Positions 18,320 to 27,903 of a stretch of DNA of 64,000 nt are shown one piece after another; position 1 is the first letter of the stretch, and every line of letters starts with the position of its first letter. The stretch is taken from positions 1 through 64,000 of the forward strand of contig CAVOWQ010000030.1 in the NCBI GenBank assembly GCA_963700195.1, written 5' to 3'. Under the pieces are notes generated by a model that worked only from the letters and a program-made list of their open reading frames with translations, ran no database searches and was not told the origin of the DNA. The stretch is from AP-15 sp963700195. Lineage in GTDB: Bacteria > Pseudomonadota > Alphaproteobacteria > ATCC43930 > CGMCC-115725. The translations under genes and the position numbers were made by a program.

Positions 18320-19362
18320 CAGCGCGTCACTTGATCGAAGAACCTGCGGTAACCGGCAACGACGATCGGCTCGGTGAAGTCGGTTTCGTAGGCCCGGCGG
18401 CCCGCTTTTCCGAGTTTCGCACGCAGCGCGGGATCCGCGCAAACGCGCTCGATCGCATCGGCGAGCGCTTGCGGGCCGCCGCCGCGGCTTCCGGGGAGCG
18501 GCACCAGGATGCCGCTTTCGCCATCCCGGATCAGACCGGCCGGCCCGTCGCTCGCCGTGGCGACGACCGGCAATCCGGCGGACCAGGCCTCGATCACGAC
18601 ATTGCCAAGCGGCTCGTGCAACGACGGACAGACGAGAAGATCGGCCGCCGCCAACAAGCGCGGCACGTCCTCGCGCCAGCCGAGGAAACGGACCCGGCCG
18701 GTGATCCCCAGCCGGGTGGCGAGGCGTTCGAGGCGCGCCAGCAGCGGGCCGTCCCCTGCGATCCACAGCGTGATCTCCCGGGTTGCGGCGAGAGCCTCGA
18801 GCAACAGTTCGAACCCTTTGTTTGGGTGAAGCCGGCCCAGAGCCAACGCCAATGGCGCCCCACCCGCCGCCATGCTGCCTGCAGCGGCCGTCGCTGCAGC
18901 CGCTGAATCGGGAACAAAATTTGGCAGATAGGTGACCCGTTCGCGCGGCCAGCCTCTGGCGATAGCATAATCCACAATGGCGCGGGTGTTCCCAATCAGA
19001 TGATCGCAGCGGCGATAATATTTCAGATCGTAATAACCGCCGAGGCGGGCGACATGCACAAAGTCGCCGCGCGGACACAGCCGAGTGGCGCGGCTCATCC
19101 AGGTCAGAACGATATCGGGGCGCCAGGCGGCGATCTCGCGACCGAAGGCCAATCGGGTCGCCAGGTCGAAGATGCCGCCGAACGCGAGTTCGCCGACCCC
19201 GACCCCGGCGGCGCGCAGGCATTGCGCCCGGCTGGAATTGCGGCGGATCAGCACCCGTTGCGGCTCGCCGGCGCGCTGCAGCGCCGCGGCGAGCCGGATG
19301 AAAAAAGTCTCCGCTCCGCCGTACTCCGCACCGGCGATTGCCTGCAGCACCCGCCGGGTCAT
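18319..19362 (-). CDS. glycosyltransferase family 4 protein
   Basis: 347 residues. GT-B fold sugar transferase. ALGRLHPNKGFELLLEA is the start of the nucleotide-sugar domain, and HEPLGNVVIEAWSAGLPVV contains the EX7E motif that binds the donor phosphate. Start at 19362 overlaps the previous gene's stop; an upstream in-frame extension lies inside that gene. Middle gene of a three-gene glycan operon. Donor and acceptor are unknown. Confidence 0.9.
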   Translation of the reverse strand: MTRRVLQAIAGAEYGGAETFFIRLAAALQRAGEPQRVLIRRNSSRAQCLRAAGVGVGELAFGGIFDLATRLAFGREIAAWRPDIVLTWMSRATRLCPRGDFVHVARLGGYYDLKYYRRCDHLIGNTRAIVDYAIARGWPRERVTYLPNFVPDSAAAATAAAGSMAAGGAPLALALGRLHPNKGFELLLEALAATREITLWIAGDGPLLARLERLATRLGITGRVRFLGWREDVPRLLAAADLLVCPSLHEPLGNVVIEAWSAGLPVVATASDGPAGLIRDGESGILVPLPGSRGGGPQALADAIERVCADPALRAKLGKAGRRAYETDFTEPIVVAGYRRFFDQVTR

Positions 19363-20381
19363 CTCATCAGCGCTTCGAACCTGCCCGCGACGGCGTCCCA
19401 GCTGGATCCGCCTTGGGTCGCGAGAGCGGCAAGATGCCACTGCCGCCACAACGCGTCGTCGCGCAGCGCCGCTATCGCCGCCCTCGCAAATGCGTCGTCA
19501 TTCTCGGCAACACGACCCGTGGCGCCATCGATGATCCGTTCGGGGGCCGAGCCCAGGGGCTGTACGATCGCCGGCACCCCCATCGCCTGCGCCTCGGCGA
19601 GCGCGAGACAGAACGTCTCCCCCGGATCGCCGCGGTAGAGCATGACCCTGGCGCCGGACAGGGCTGCCGCCAACTCTGCACGGCCGACCGGCGCGAAACG
19701 GCGTATCCGGTGCGCGGCGAGGCCGTCAACTCGCGCCAGAACCTCATCCATCCGCGGCGCTCGGGTCGAGCCGTAGACCCTCTCTCCGGCATAAATGTGC
19801 AATTCCGCCGGGGGCACTGCCGGCGCGATGCGCGCAACCCAGAGGTCGAGCAGCCAATCGAGCCCGCGCAGCGGGTTCGAGGTAAAAATTGCTCGCGGCG
19901 GTGGCGCCTCGCGTGGCGCTGCCGCACGAAAGCGGTCGAGCATCCCATAGGGTATGATCTCGCGCCCGCCGCAGGGCAGCCAGTCCGGCACCGTTGTTGC
20001 GTGGTAGGCTCCGGTTGTAATCAGGATCGGGCGGTACCGGGCGAGCCGCCACAGATTGCGCGGCTTTTTGAGATAACCTGCAGGATTGTGCAGCCAGAAC
20101 AGCCGGCGCCCGGCTTTTCGAACGAGACCGATGACCCGGTGGCCGCGATTACCAATGTAAAGATCGCAGGCCGGCGGAATTCCGTCCGAAAGGGGCGCCC
20201 AGTGCACACCGTTGTGGCAGAGGGCGGCGGGGCAGCGATTGCGCACCGCAACCCGATGGCCGCGCCGCGCCAAGGCTTCGGCGAGCGCCGCGAACGCCGT
20301 CTCCGCCCCGCCGAGCGGCCCCCGCTCCGCCGTCGCCCCGTCAAAAGGGACGCCGTCATCGGCCATCACCACCTCAGCCAT
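19359..20381 (-). CDS. glycosyltransferase (GT-B, EX7E type)
   Basis: 340 residues, intact, first gene of the minus-strand glycan operon. GPLGGAETAFAALAEALAR is the acceptor-domain glycine loop, and GETFCLALAEAQAMG carries EX7E. Two possible starts, 20381 and 20366; the second has GAGG closer. It shares only the general fold with the next enzyme. Probably cytoplasmic, adding sugars to a lipid- or protein-linked glycan. Confidence 0.85.
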   Translation of the reverse strand: MAEVVMADDGVPFDGATAERGPLGGAETAFAALAEALARRGHRVAVRNRCPAALCHNGVHWAPLSDGIPPACDLYIGNRGHRVIGLVRKAGRRLFWLHNPAGYLKKPRNLWRLARYRPILITTGAYHATTVPDWLPCGGREIIPYGMLDRFRAAAPREAPPPRAIFTSNPLRGLDWLLDLWVARIAPAVPPAELHIYAGERVYGSTRAPRMDEVLARVDGLAAHRIRRFAPVGRAELAAALSGARVMLYRGDPGETFCLALAEAQAMGVPAIVQPLGSAPERIIDGATGRVAENDDAFARAAIAALRDDALWRQWHLAALATQGGSSWDAVAGRFEALMR

Positions 20382-20579
20382 CGACTGCCCTCACCGAGAA
20401 GAGCCCCCCTCCGCCCCTATGGGGAATCGTGCTATTCTCGGTCAGGAAACGGTCCTCGGGCAAAGCCATCCGAGGTCACATAGGCCGCGCGTTCGACTGG
20501 CCGCAACAGCGTTGTCTCCGGCTCGTAGAAACCTAGTTCGTATCCTACGCTTGGTCATGCCGCAAACGGAGTTGAGATA

Positions 20580-20849
20580 ATGACCGCCACCAGTCTCAAA
20601 TACGCGATGGCAATTGCCTTCATGGGACTGCTCGCCGCGCCGACAATCGGCGCGGAATCGCAAGACGAATTGGGCACATTCCAGGCCCTTATCAACTTTT
20701 TCCATCCCAATAGCCCGGGATGGACGGCGGAATATCTACAGAGCGTCACACAGAAGCTCGAAGACACGGGTGTCGTGACGAGACAGCAGGCCTTCGACCT
20801 CCAGGGCAGAGAAACCCCCTTCAAAACAAAGCGTTGTCCTACCTTTTAA
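20580..20849 (+). CDS. small secreted protein, unknown
   Basis: 89 residues. Residues about 8-24 form a hydrophobic signal segment ending IGAES. The mature part of about 65 residues contains FFHPNSPGWTAEYLQSV and no cysteine pairs or known motif. GGAG lies about eight bases before the ATG. No homologue recognised; it is followed by a truncated monooxygenase. Confidence 0.5.
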   Translation: MTATSLKYAMAIAFMGLLAAPTIGAESQDELGTFQALINFFHPNSPGWTAEYLQSVTQKLEDTGVVTRQQAFDLQGRETPFKTKRCPTF

Positions 20850-20892
20850 TAGAATTGGTAGGAGATATGTTGCCTCAACGTGTGGGGTAGAT

Positions 20893-22160
20893 TGCGCGTA
20901 CCAGACCAGCTGCTGGCCTCACGGGGGTGTCGATTTCCGGGGCCAGCGGGTCGGTGTCATCGGCATAGGGTCTTCCGCCATCCAGTCGATCCCGCTCATC
21001 ACGCAAGAGGCGGCTCACCTCTTCGTTTTCCAGCGCACGCCGAATTTCAGCATCCCCGCCATAACGGGCCGCTCGATCCGGTGTACGAGTGGCAGGTGAA
21101 ATCGAACTATGCCGAGTTCCGGCAGCAGGCGCGGGAATCGCGCATCGGCTTCGTCGCTCCGCGCAACGATTATGCGGCGCTATCGATCTCGGAAGAGGAG
21201 CGGCAGCAGGAATACGAAGCCCGCCGGCGCCGCGGCGGGCTGGGCTTCGGCTTTTCGTTTACCGATCTGTTGACCGACGAGCCGGCGAACGAGATCGCCG
21301 CCGAGTTCTTCCGAGACAAGATCCGCGCCACCGTCCGCGATCCGAAGGTGGCGGAGATGCTGGCGGCCCGCGATAATCCCATCGGTACCAAGCGGATGTG
21401 CGTCGACACCAACTATTACGACACGTTCAATCGTGAAAACGTCACGTTGGTAAACGTGCGGGAAACGCCAATCGAGGCCATCACCCGGCGCGGACTGCGC
21501 ACCCGCGGCGCGGAATACAGGCTGGACGCGATCGTCTTCGCGATCGGCTTCGACGCGATGACCGGCGCGCTGCTCAACATCGACATCCGGGGCCGGCGCG
21601 GCGAGACATTACAGCAGAAATGGGCCGCGGGGCCGCGCACCTATCTCGGGCTCGCCATTGCCGGATTTCCGAACCTTTTCACGATCACCGGCCCGGGCAG
21701 TCCCTCGGTTCTGAGCAATATGCTCGTCTCCATCGAGCAGCACGTGGACAGGATCACCGGCTGCATCGCCGATCTGCGGGAGCATGGCCGCGAGTGCATC
21801 GAAGCAGCTTCGGAGGCTGAGGAAGCTTGGGTGGCCCACGTCAACGAAGTCGGCAACGCCACGCTCTATCCGCGGGCCAACTCCTGGTACATGGGGGCAA
21901 ACATTCCCGGCAAGCCCCGCATCTTCATGCCATATATCGGCGGCGTCGGTACCTATCGGCTGAAATGCGACGAGGTCGCGGCGAACGGTTATCAAGGCTT
22001 TTATATGACCGCCGGCCAGCAAACGGGCTCCCAAGCCAGAAACGGGGTAGGTCGGCAACAGTTGCAGACGACCTTGTGTCAACCGCCGGTCAAGCTGGCC
22101 TGCGGCTCGAGCAGCGCATCGCCAAGGGCGACCTCGCCGCCTGCCGTCACCTCGGCGTAG
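20893..22160 (+). pseudogene. flavin-containing Baeyer-Villiger-type monooxygenase, N-terminus missing
   Basis: Similarity starts abruptly at AYQTSCWPHGGVDF, which corresponds to the middle of BVMOs (YHTGRWPHEGVDF); the FAD-binding first 150 residues are absent. The NADPH loop GVIGIGSSAIQ, then VFAIGFDAMTG and NLFTITGPGSPSVLSN follow. Near 21061 the frame changes by loss of one base or gain of two. The end overruns the family's usual C-terminus (GYQGFYMTA) and overlaps the convergent MOSC gene. No start codon or promoter fits, so this is a remnant. Confidence 0.75.
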
Positions 22161-22879
22161 ACGCCCATATTGATGTGGCCGAAGGCGCGTCCGAGGGCGG
22201 CGACGATGTCGAGGTCGCGTTTCGCGGTGGCGGGATTGACCTGGGTTGCCGCACATCTGGTGATCGGCGAGATCACCCGCAGCCGCGCGGCTCCGAGGGT
22301 GATTTCGGAATCGATCCAGTCCTGCTCGCTCCACGCCGATGCCCCGTCGAAATAGACGTTGGCGCGAAATCGGATCGGATCGACCGGCACGCCCATCGCC
22401 GCTTCGAGCGCCGCGATGCTCGCGCGGTTGATCAGAGAGACGTATTTATCGGTCGTCGCATTCGGTTTGCGGCGCGCATCGGCAAAGGCGTGCCCCGGCG
22501 CCTCGACGACGCGCAGCGGTCCATTCACGGCGGGCCCGAGGAAATCGGCGAAAAATTCTGCGACCAGCCTGCATCCCTCGGTCTCGGTCATCCGCTCGCG
22601 CAGCAATACCCGGCCGTTTTCGGCGATCGTCAGGACGCCGCTTTCCGCGTCGAAGCGGGTCTGCAACTGCGCGAGCTTTTCGTCGCGCATCAGCATGACG
22701 AAATGGATCTTCGACAGCCATTCCGGGCGCTGCGGATCGAAGTGTGTCGAGCCGAGCGCGATCGCAAAGCGCCGATCGTGCGGCAGGCATTCGCCTGGCA
22801 TCAGCGCCACGCGGTCCATTCGCTCGGCGCTCAGGCCCTTTACCGGGTAGCGGTAGATCGCGCTAACGGTGGCGGCCAT
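22079..22879 (-). CDS. MOSC domain protein (MOSC_N plus MOSC)
   Basis: 266 residues, intact. An N-terminal MOSC_N beta-barrel (IYRYPVKGLSAER) is followed by the MOSC domain with the conserved cysteine C209 in ISPITRCAATQVNP, the expected molybdenum-cofactor ligand. Relatives (YcbX, mARC) reduce N-hydroxylated compounds with an electron partner; here no ferredoxin domain is fused. Its 3' end overlaps the remnant monooxygenase convergently. Confidence 0.9.
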   Translation of the reverse strand: MAATVSAIYRYPVKGLSAERMDRVALMPGECLPHDRRFAIALGSTHFDPQRPEWLSKIHFVMLMRDEKLAQLQTRFDAESGVLTIAENGRVLLRERMTETEGCRLVAEFFADFLGPAVNGPLRVVEAPGHAFADARRKPNATTDKYVSLINRASIAALEAAMGVPVDPIRFRANVYFDGASAWSEQDWIDSEITLGAARLRVISPITRCAATQVNPATAKRDLDIVAALGRAFGHINMGVYAEVTAGGEVALGDALLEPQASLTGG

Positions 22880-23033
22880 GCCGGCACCCTACCTTTTCGC
22901 CAGTCCGATCGACAACGCCTTCCTATGAGAAATCCGACGCCGTCACGTTTGAGTGATCGCCCCGGCGGAACTTCGCCAGCTGACAGATTACTGATACGCT
23001 GGGATTCTGCCCGGAACCCTGTTGGAGAGGGAT

Positions 23034-24466
23034 ATGGCAATGAAGTCCCGCATCTCATCGATTGTCTTGGCGGCGAGCGCAGCCGCCGTGCTGGTATCGT
23101 CGCCGGCCTTCGCACAGCAACAGGCGGCGCCGGGACAAGGCGCTGCTACGAAGGAAGAGCTGGCGCAGAATTTCCAGGCCGAGCATGAGATCGGGCGGCG
23201 CTACCATTTCGACCCCAATGACCTGCCGCCGCCGAAGACCGGGCCGATCGTCGCCGACCGCTCGCTAATCGTGCCCTATGACGGGCAGAAATTGGAGGTG
23301 CCGCCGGGCTTCACCGCGGCCCCGTTCGTGACCGGGCCTCGTCAATCCGCGGCGGCTGCTCGTGCTGCCCAATGGCGACGTGCTGGTCGCCGAGCAGAGC
23401 GCCGGCTATCTGACCCTGTTGCGCGACGACGGCGAGGGCCGCGCCAAATGGATCGACCGCCATGTCGAGGACCTCAACCGGCCTTACGGCCTGGCGCTGC
23501 GGGGCGACGAGATCCTCGTCGCCGACCAGGACGCGCATCTGGCGCGTGCCGCACGTCGTCGGCGCATTGCGGGCCGGCCGCCCGGTGCCGCCGCAGAAGG
23601 CCGACGACGTGCCGCCCGACCAGCGCAAGCCGGTGCCGGGGGCCTATGGCGCGGAGCTGCTGACGAAGAAGGGCGTGTTCGGCATCGTCCAGGGCCACCA
23701 AAACCGCCATCTGGCGATCGACCCGAAAACCGGCGCGCTCTATGTCGGGGTCGGTTCGTCGGGCAATCTCGGCGTCGAGCCCGAGCCCAAGGCGACGATC
23801 CAGCGCTTCGACGCCGACGGCTCCAATCAGACGACCGTCGCGTCGGGCACGCGCAACCCGACCGCGCTCGCCTTCCACCCGCAGACCGGCGAGCTGTGGG
23901 CTGTCGTGCAGGAGCGCGACGGGCTCGGCGACAACCTGCCCTCCGATTACCTGATCCGCGTGCAGCAGGGCGGGTTCTATGGCTGGCCCTACGCCTATAT
24001 CGGCAAGCATCCGCAGCCGGGATTTGCGCAGCTGGCGCCCGATAAGGTCGAAGCGACGATCACGCCCGATCTGTTGTTCCAGGCCCATTCCTCGCTGCTC
24101 GACCTCGTCTTCTACGAGGCCGACCAGTTCCCGGCCGAATACAAGGGGAGCCTGTTCGTCGCGCTGAAGGGTTCGTGGAACCGCTCGATCCCGACCGGCT
24201 ACAAGGTAGTGCGGGTGCCGTTCAAGGACGGCCGGCCGGAAGGCTATTACGAGAATTTCGCGACCGGCTTCTGGGCATCGGGCGAAGAGCGCGCCGAGGT
24301 CTGGGGCCGCCCCGCCGCGCTCGCCGTCGCCAAGGACGGCTCCTTGCTCGTCGCCGACGACACCGGCGGCACGATCTGGCGCATTTCCTACAAGGGCCCG
24401 CCCGCCGAGCACGCCGGCGGACCTGCCGAGAGCACCGGGTCCGAGGCGAAGAAGCCCCCGCGGTGA
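23034..24466 (+). CDS. PQQ-dependent sugar dehydrogenase family (sorbosone dehydrogenase-like), two frame breaks
   Basis: Secreted six-bladed propeller of about 475 residues. After the signal peptide (ending SSPAFAQQ), blades contain LPNGDVLVAE, GHQNRHLAIDPKTGALYVGVGS, GTRNPTALAFHPQTGELW and LLVADDTGGTIWRI, the hallmarks of the Ylil/sorbosone dehydrogenase family. Start ATG 23034 with GGAGAGGG upstream. Extra bases near 23340 and 23540 divide it over three frames. Acts in the periplasm on an unknown sugar or aldehyde, if it binds PQQ; no PQQ synthesis genes are nearby. The stop overlaps the next start. Confidence 0.85.
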
Positions 24467-25770
24467 TGATCGATCTCGACACCTTGGAGGCCGCGGCCTC
24501 GTTCGTTCATCGGGTAGTGCCGCCGACCCCGCAATATTGCTGGCCGTTGCTGTCCAGGCGGCTCGGCGCCGAGCTCTGGGTCAAGCACGAGAACCACACG
24601 CCGATCGGGTCTTTCAAGATCCGCGGCGGCCTCGTTTATCTCGACGCGGTCAGGCGGGCGCAGCCGGATATTCGGGGTGTCGTAACGGCGACCACCGGCA
24701 ATCACGGTCAGAGCATTGCGCTCGCCGCCGCGCGGCTGGGGGTCGATGCGACGATCGTCGTGCCTCACGGCAACAGCATCGAGAAGAACCGGGCGATGGC
24801 GGGGTTCGGTGCGCGGCTCGTCGAGGCCGGGCACGATTTCCAGGCCGCGTTCGAGCACGCGACCGAATTGGCCGAGCGCGAAAGGCGGCATTTCGTCCAT
24901 TCCTACGATCCGCTGCTGGTGCGCGGCGTCGCCAGCTACGGGCTCGAACTGTTTCGCGCGGTTCCCGATCTCGATGTGGTCTATGTCCCGATCGGGCTCG
25001 GCAGCGGCATCTCGGGGGTGATCGCGGCGCGCGACGCGCTGGGGCTTCGCACCGAGATCGTCGGCGTCGTTGCGGCCAACGCCCCGACTTACGCGCTGTC
25101 CTTCGCCGCCGGCGCGCCGGTCAGCACCAATTCCGCCGACACGATGGCGGGCGGGCTCGCCGTGCGGGTGCCCGACCCGGAGGCGCTCGACATCATCCGC
25201 CGCGGCGCCGCGCGCATCCTCACCGTCTCGGAAGCGGAGATGCGCCGCGCGATGCGGATTATGTTCAGCGACACGCACAATGTCGCCGAGGGCGCCGGCG
25301 CTGCGGCGCTGGCTGCGGCGCTGCAGGAGCGTAGCCGGGTCGCCGGCAAGCGTGTCGCGGTCATTCAGTCCGGCGGCAACATCGACCGCGCCTTCTTCGC
25401 CGAAGTGCTGGCGGAGGAAGATGACGAAATGAAGGCGACCGCGATATGGAAGCGGCTTTCGGGGCGCGCACCAAATCGCGCTGACCCAACCGGAACCCCT
25501 TCTGCAGTCCAATGTTTGCCGGGTTGGTTGATTGTGGCTAACCACGATACGGCCTTCGCCGGAGCCTTTGGAGCGCCTGATGGTTTGGCGGGTATCGAAA
25601 ATCGATCCGACGACGAATGTCGCCGCCGAGGCGGTGCTGAAGGCGTTCGAATTCGGCGCGCCGCTCTGGACGCCCCTCGGTGGAATGTTACCGGGCGGGT
25701 GTCGAGGCGTGGCGGCGCCAGCATCCGGATCAATCCGCCGAATACACCGCAAAGCAGGCGGTCGCCGTGA
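24466..25770 (+). CDS. PLP-dependent threonine dehydratase-like enzyme
   Basis: Fold type II PLP enzyme related to threonine/serine ammonia-lyases. K51 in HTPIGSFKIRGG binds PLP, TTGNHGQS contacts the substrate carboxylate, and IGLGSGISG is the phosphate-binding glycine loop. No ACT regulatory domain is present. Similarity ends near GNIDRAFFAEVL (about 25420); the remaining 110 residues are low complexity and overlap another small gene. One extra base near the end would bring a stop at 25432, giving about 322 residues, the normal length. ATG 24466 overlaps the upstream stop (TGATG). Confidence 0.88.
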   Translation: MIDLDTLEAAASFVHRVVPPTPQYCWPLLSRRLGAELWVKHENHTPIGSFKIRGGLVYLDAVRRAQPDIRGVVTATTGNHGQSIALAAARLGVDATIVVPHGNSIEKNRAMAGFGARLVEAGHDFQAAFEHATELAERERRHFVHSYDPLLVRGVASYGLELFRAVPDLDVVYVPIGLGSGISGVIAARDALGLRTEIVGVVAANAPTYALSFAAGAPVSTNSADTMAGGLAVRVPDPEALDIIRRGAARILTVSEAEMRRAMRIMFSDTHNVAEGAGAAALAAALQERSRVAGKRVAVIQSGGNIDRAFFAEVLAEEDDEMKATAIWKRLSGRAPNRADPTGTPSAVQCLPGWLIVANHDTAFAGAFGAPDGLAGIENRSDDECRRRGGAEGVRIRRAALDAPRWNVTGRVSRRGGASIRINPPNTPQSRRSP

Positions 25771-25808
25771 TCCTCGCGACGCATGCGAAGATCCGGATCG
25801 AGGAATAG
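25580..25808 (+). CDS. small conserved-looking protein, one frame break
   Basis: About 76 residues assembled from two frames. The ATG at 25580, preceded by GGAG, begins MVWRVSKIDPTTNVAAEAVL; after one extra base near 25680 the next frame gives YRAGVEAWRRQHPDQSAEY and ends with KIRIEE at 25808. Both halves have good coding character and join without a gap. Function unknown. It overlaps the doubtful C-terminal extension of the dehydratase. Confidence 0.5.
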
Positions 25809-25850
25809 CTTCTGCTTGACATAATCGACGCCCTCCCTTTGCATCGCGGG

Positions 25851-26033
25851 ATGGCGCAACCTTTACAGCCCGGCGCAAAGCACAACGCTGAACGCGCCGA
25901 GCGCGAGAAGCGCTTGGCAAAGGCGTTGCGCGACAATCTGCGGCGGCGCAAGGAGCAGGCCCGCGCCCAGCAGCGGCGTGCCGCACCGCCAGCCAAAAAA
26001 GGCGAGGGGGCCGACGGCGAGCCGCCGGCTTGA
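25851..26033 (+). CDS. small charged protein upstream of murA
   Basis: 60 residues, very rich in Arg, Lys, Ala and Gln, helical throughout (AERAEREKRLAKALRDNLRR). No cysteine and no membrane segment. Short basic proteins of this kind are often found just before murA in alphaproteobacteria. Function unknown. ATG 25851; an in-frame TTG at 25839 is possible. Confidence 0.6.
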   Translation: MAQPLQPGAKHNAERAEREKRLAKALRDNLRRRKEQARAQQRRAAPPAKKGEGADGEPPA

Positions 26034-26140
26034 GCGGCGCTTCGCGGTCAAGTAAAAGCAGCCGGACGGCGGCGTGACCGCCAATAGATAGGCTGCTGCC
26101 TGCCGCCGGTCTGGGTGGCGGCGGGCGTACAACCGAGGCG

Positions 26141-27424
26141 ATGGACAAGATCTGCATCAAGGGCGGCGTGCCGCTCGAAGGCGTAATTCCGATCGGCGGC
26201 GCCAAAAACGCGGCCTTGCCGCTGATGGCCGCGTCCCTGCTGACGCCGGAAACCTTGACCCTGAAGAACGTCCCCGTTCTCGCCGATATCGCCACGATGG
26301 CGAACCTGCTGGTTCAGCACGGCGTGTCGGTCATCCGAGGCGAGGAAGGCGCAGATTCGGGACACGTCCTCGAATTGTCGGCCGGGCACATCACTTCGAG
26401 CACCGCACCCTATGACCTCGTTCGGAAGATGCGGGCTTCGGTCCTCGTGCTCGGGCCGCTGGTCGCACGCTGCGGGCGCGCGCGCGTCTCGCTGCCGGGC
26501 GGTTGCGCGATCGGCACCCGGCCGGTCGACCTGCACATAAAGGGATTGCAGCGGCTCGGCGCCGAGGTCGAGCTGCGCGAAGGCTATATCGATGCGCGCG
26601 CCCCCAAGGGATTGCGGGGCGCGGAGATCGCCTTTCCGGCGGTCTCGGTCGGCGCCACCGAGAATCTGCTGATGGCGGCCAGCCTGGCGGAGGGCGAGAC
26701 CCTGCTGATCAACGCCGCGCGCGAGCCGGAAATCACCGATCTGGCCGAATGCCTCGTGGCGATGGGCGCGCGCATCGATGGGATCGGCACCGACCGCCTG
26801 AGGATCCTCGGCGTCCCGCGGCTGCACGGGGCGACGCATTCGATCATCCCGGACCGGATCGAGACCGGAACCTACATCATGGCCGCCGCGGCGACGAATG
26901 GCGAGGTCAGGCTGACCGGGACCCGCCTCGATCTCGTCGCGGCAGTCGCGCGCATTCTCGAAGGCGCTGGTGTCGAAATCGCGGAAACCGCCGACGGGCT
27001 GACGGTGCGGCGATATGCCGAACGCCTCGAAGGCGTCGACGTGATGACCGAACCCTATCCGGGGTTTCCGACCGATCTGCAGGCGCAGATCATGGCGCTG
27101 ATGACGGTCGCCAATGGCGCCTCGATGATCACCGAGACGATTTTCGAGAACCGGTTCATGCATGTCCCCGAGCTGGCGCGAATGGGGGCCAACATCAACG
27201 TCCATGGCGCCTCCGCCTTGGTGCGCGGCGTGCCGCGGCTGATGGGGGCGCCGGTCATGGCGACGGATTTGCGGGCCTCGGTGTCGCTGGTCGTCGCCGG
27301 CCTCGCCGCGGCCGGGGAAACCGTGATCAACCGCGTCTACCACCTGGACCGCGGCTACGAACGGCTCGAGGAAAAGCTCGCCGGGTGCAATGCCCGGATC
27401 GAGAGGCTGCGGGATGGCGCCTGA
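26141..27424 (+). CDS. murA: UDP-N-acetylglucosamine 1-carboxyvinyltransferase
   Basis: 427 residues, intact. First committed step of peptidoglycan synthesis: adds enolpyruvate from PEP to UDP-GlcNAc in the cytoplasm. K22-N23 in GGAKNAAL and C122 in PGGCAIGTRPVD are the catalytic lysine/asparagine and the fosfomycin-target cysteine. PGFPTDLQAQ and ENRFMHVPEL are further signatures. Followed with an 11-base overlap by a DUF2948 gene. Confidence 0.98.
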   Translation: MDKICIKGGVPLEGVIPIGGAKNAALPLMAASLLTPETLTLKNVPVLADIATMANLLVQHGVSVIRGEEGADSGHVLELSAGHITSSTAPYDLVRKMRASVLVLGPLVARCGRARVSLPGGCAIGTRPVDLHIKGLQRLGAEVELREGYIDARAPKGLRGAEIAFPAVSVGATENLLMAASLAEGETLLINAAREPEITDLAECLVAMGARIDGIGTDRLRILGVPRLHGATHSIIPDRIETGTYIMAAAATNGEVRLTGTRLDLVAAVARILEGAGVEIAETADGLTVRRYAERLEGVDVMTEPYPGFPTDLQAQIMALMTVANGASMITETIFENRFMHVPELARMGANINVHGASALVRGVPRLMGAPVMATDLRASVSLVVAGLAAAGETVINRVYHLDRGYERLEEKLAGCNARIERLRDGA

Positions 27425-27866
27425 CGAAGGCGCGGCGCTCAAACTGCGCGCCGAGGACGCCGAAGACCTGGCGGTGATCTCGGCCTGTCTGCAGGACGCG
27501 CTCGTTGCGGTTCGCGACCTCGCTTATGCGCCGGAGGAGCGCAGCTTTCTGTTCGTCGCGAACCGATTTCGCTGGGAAAACGGGCTCGGCCCGGCGCCCG
27601 GCGAGGTTCCCTATGAGCGGGTCTTGTGCGGGATCACCTTCAGCGAGGTGGCGGCGGTGTCCTACAGCGGGTTCCGCCGCAGCGATGACGGCCGGATATT
27701 GTCGTTGCTGGCGATCCGGCCGGAAGACGGCGCAGTCCATCTCGAATTTTCCGGCGGCGCGGCGATCCGGCTCGAGGTCGCGCGAATTCTCTGCCACGCC
27801 AGGGACCTCGGCGATCCGTGGCCGACGCCATGGCGGCCCCGCCACGATTTGGATGAAGCTTCGTGA
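27414..27866 (+). CDS. DUF2948 family protein
   Basis: 150 residues, intact, overlapping the end of murA. The sequence AVISACLQDALVAVRDLAY, then FLFVANRFRWE and the ICHARDLGDPWPTPWRPRHD tail, is typical of the DUF2948 family, found between murA and hisG in many alphaproteobacteria. Soluble, no known activity. Position implies co-transcription with murA and the histidine genes. Confidence 0.85.
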   Translation: MAPDEGAALKLRAEDAEDLAVISACLQDALVAVRDLAYAPEERSFLFVANRFRWENGLGPAPGEVPYERVLCGITFSEVAAVSYSGFRRSDDGRILSLLAIRPEDGAVHLEFSGGAAIRLEVARILCHARDLGDPWPTPWRPRHDLDEAS

Positions 27867-27903
27867 CCGATGAGCCGAGCCCGTCCGCGACGATCCCTTG
27901 ATC

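Noticed and set aside
16541..19222. Single 893-residue protein on the minus strand
   Set aside because: It is the AsnB-like protein extended upstream through the glycosyltransferase gene in a wrong frame; MCGIAGL at 18319 is the true start since Cys2 must be N-terminal.
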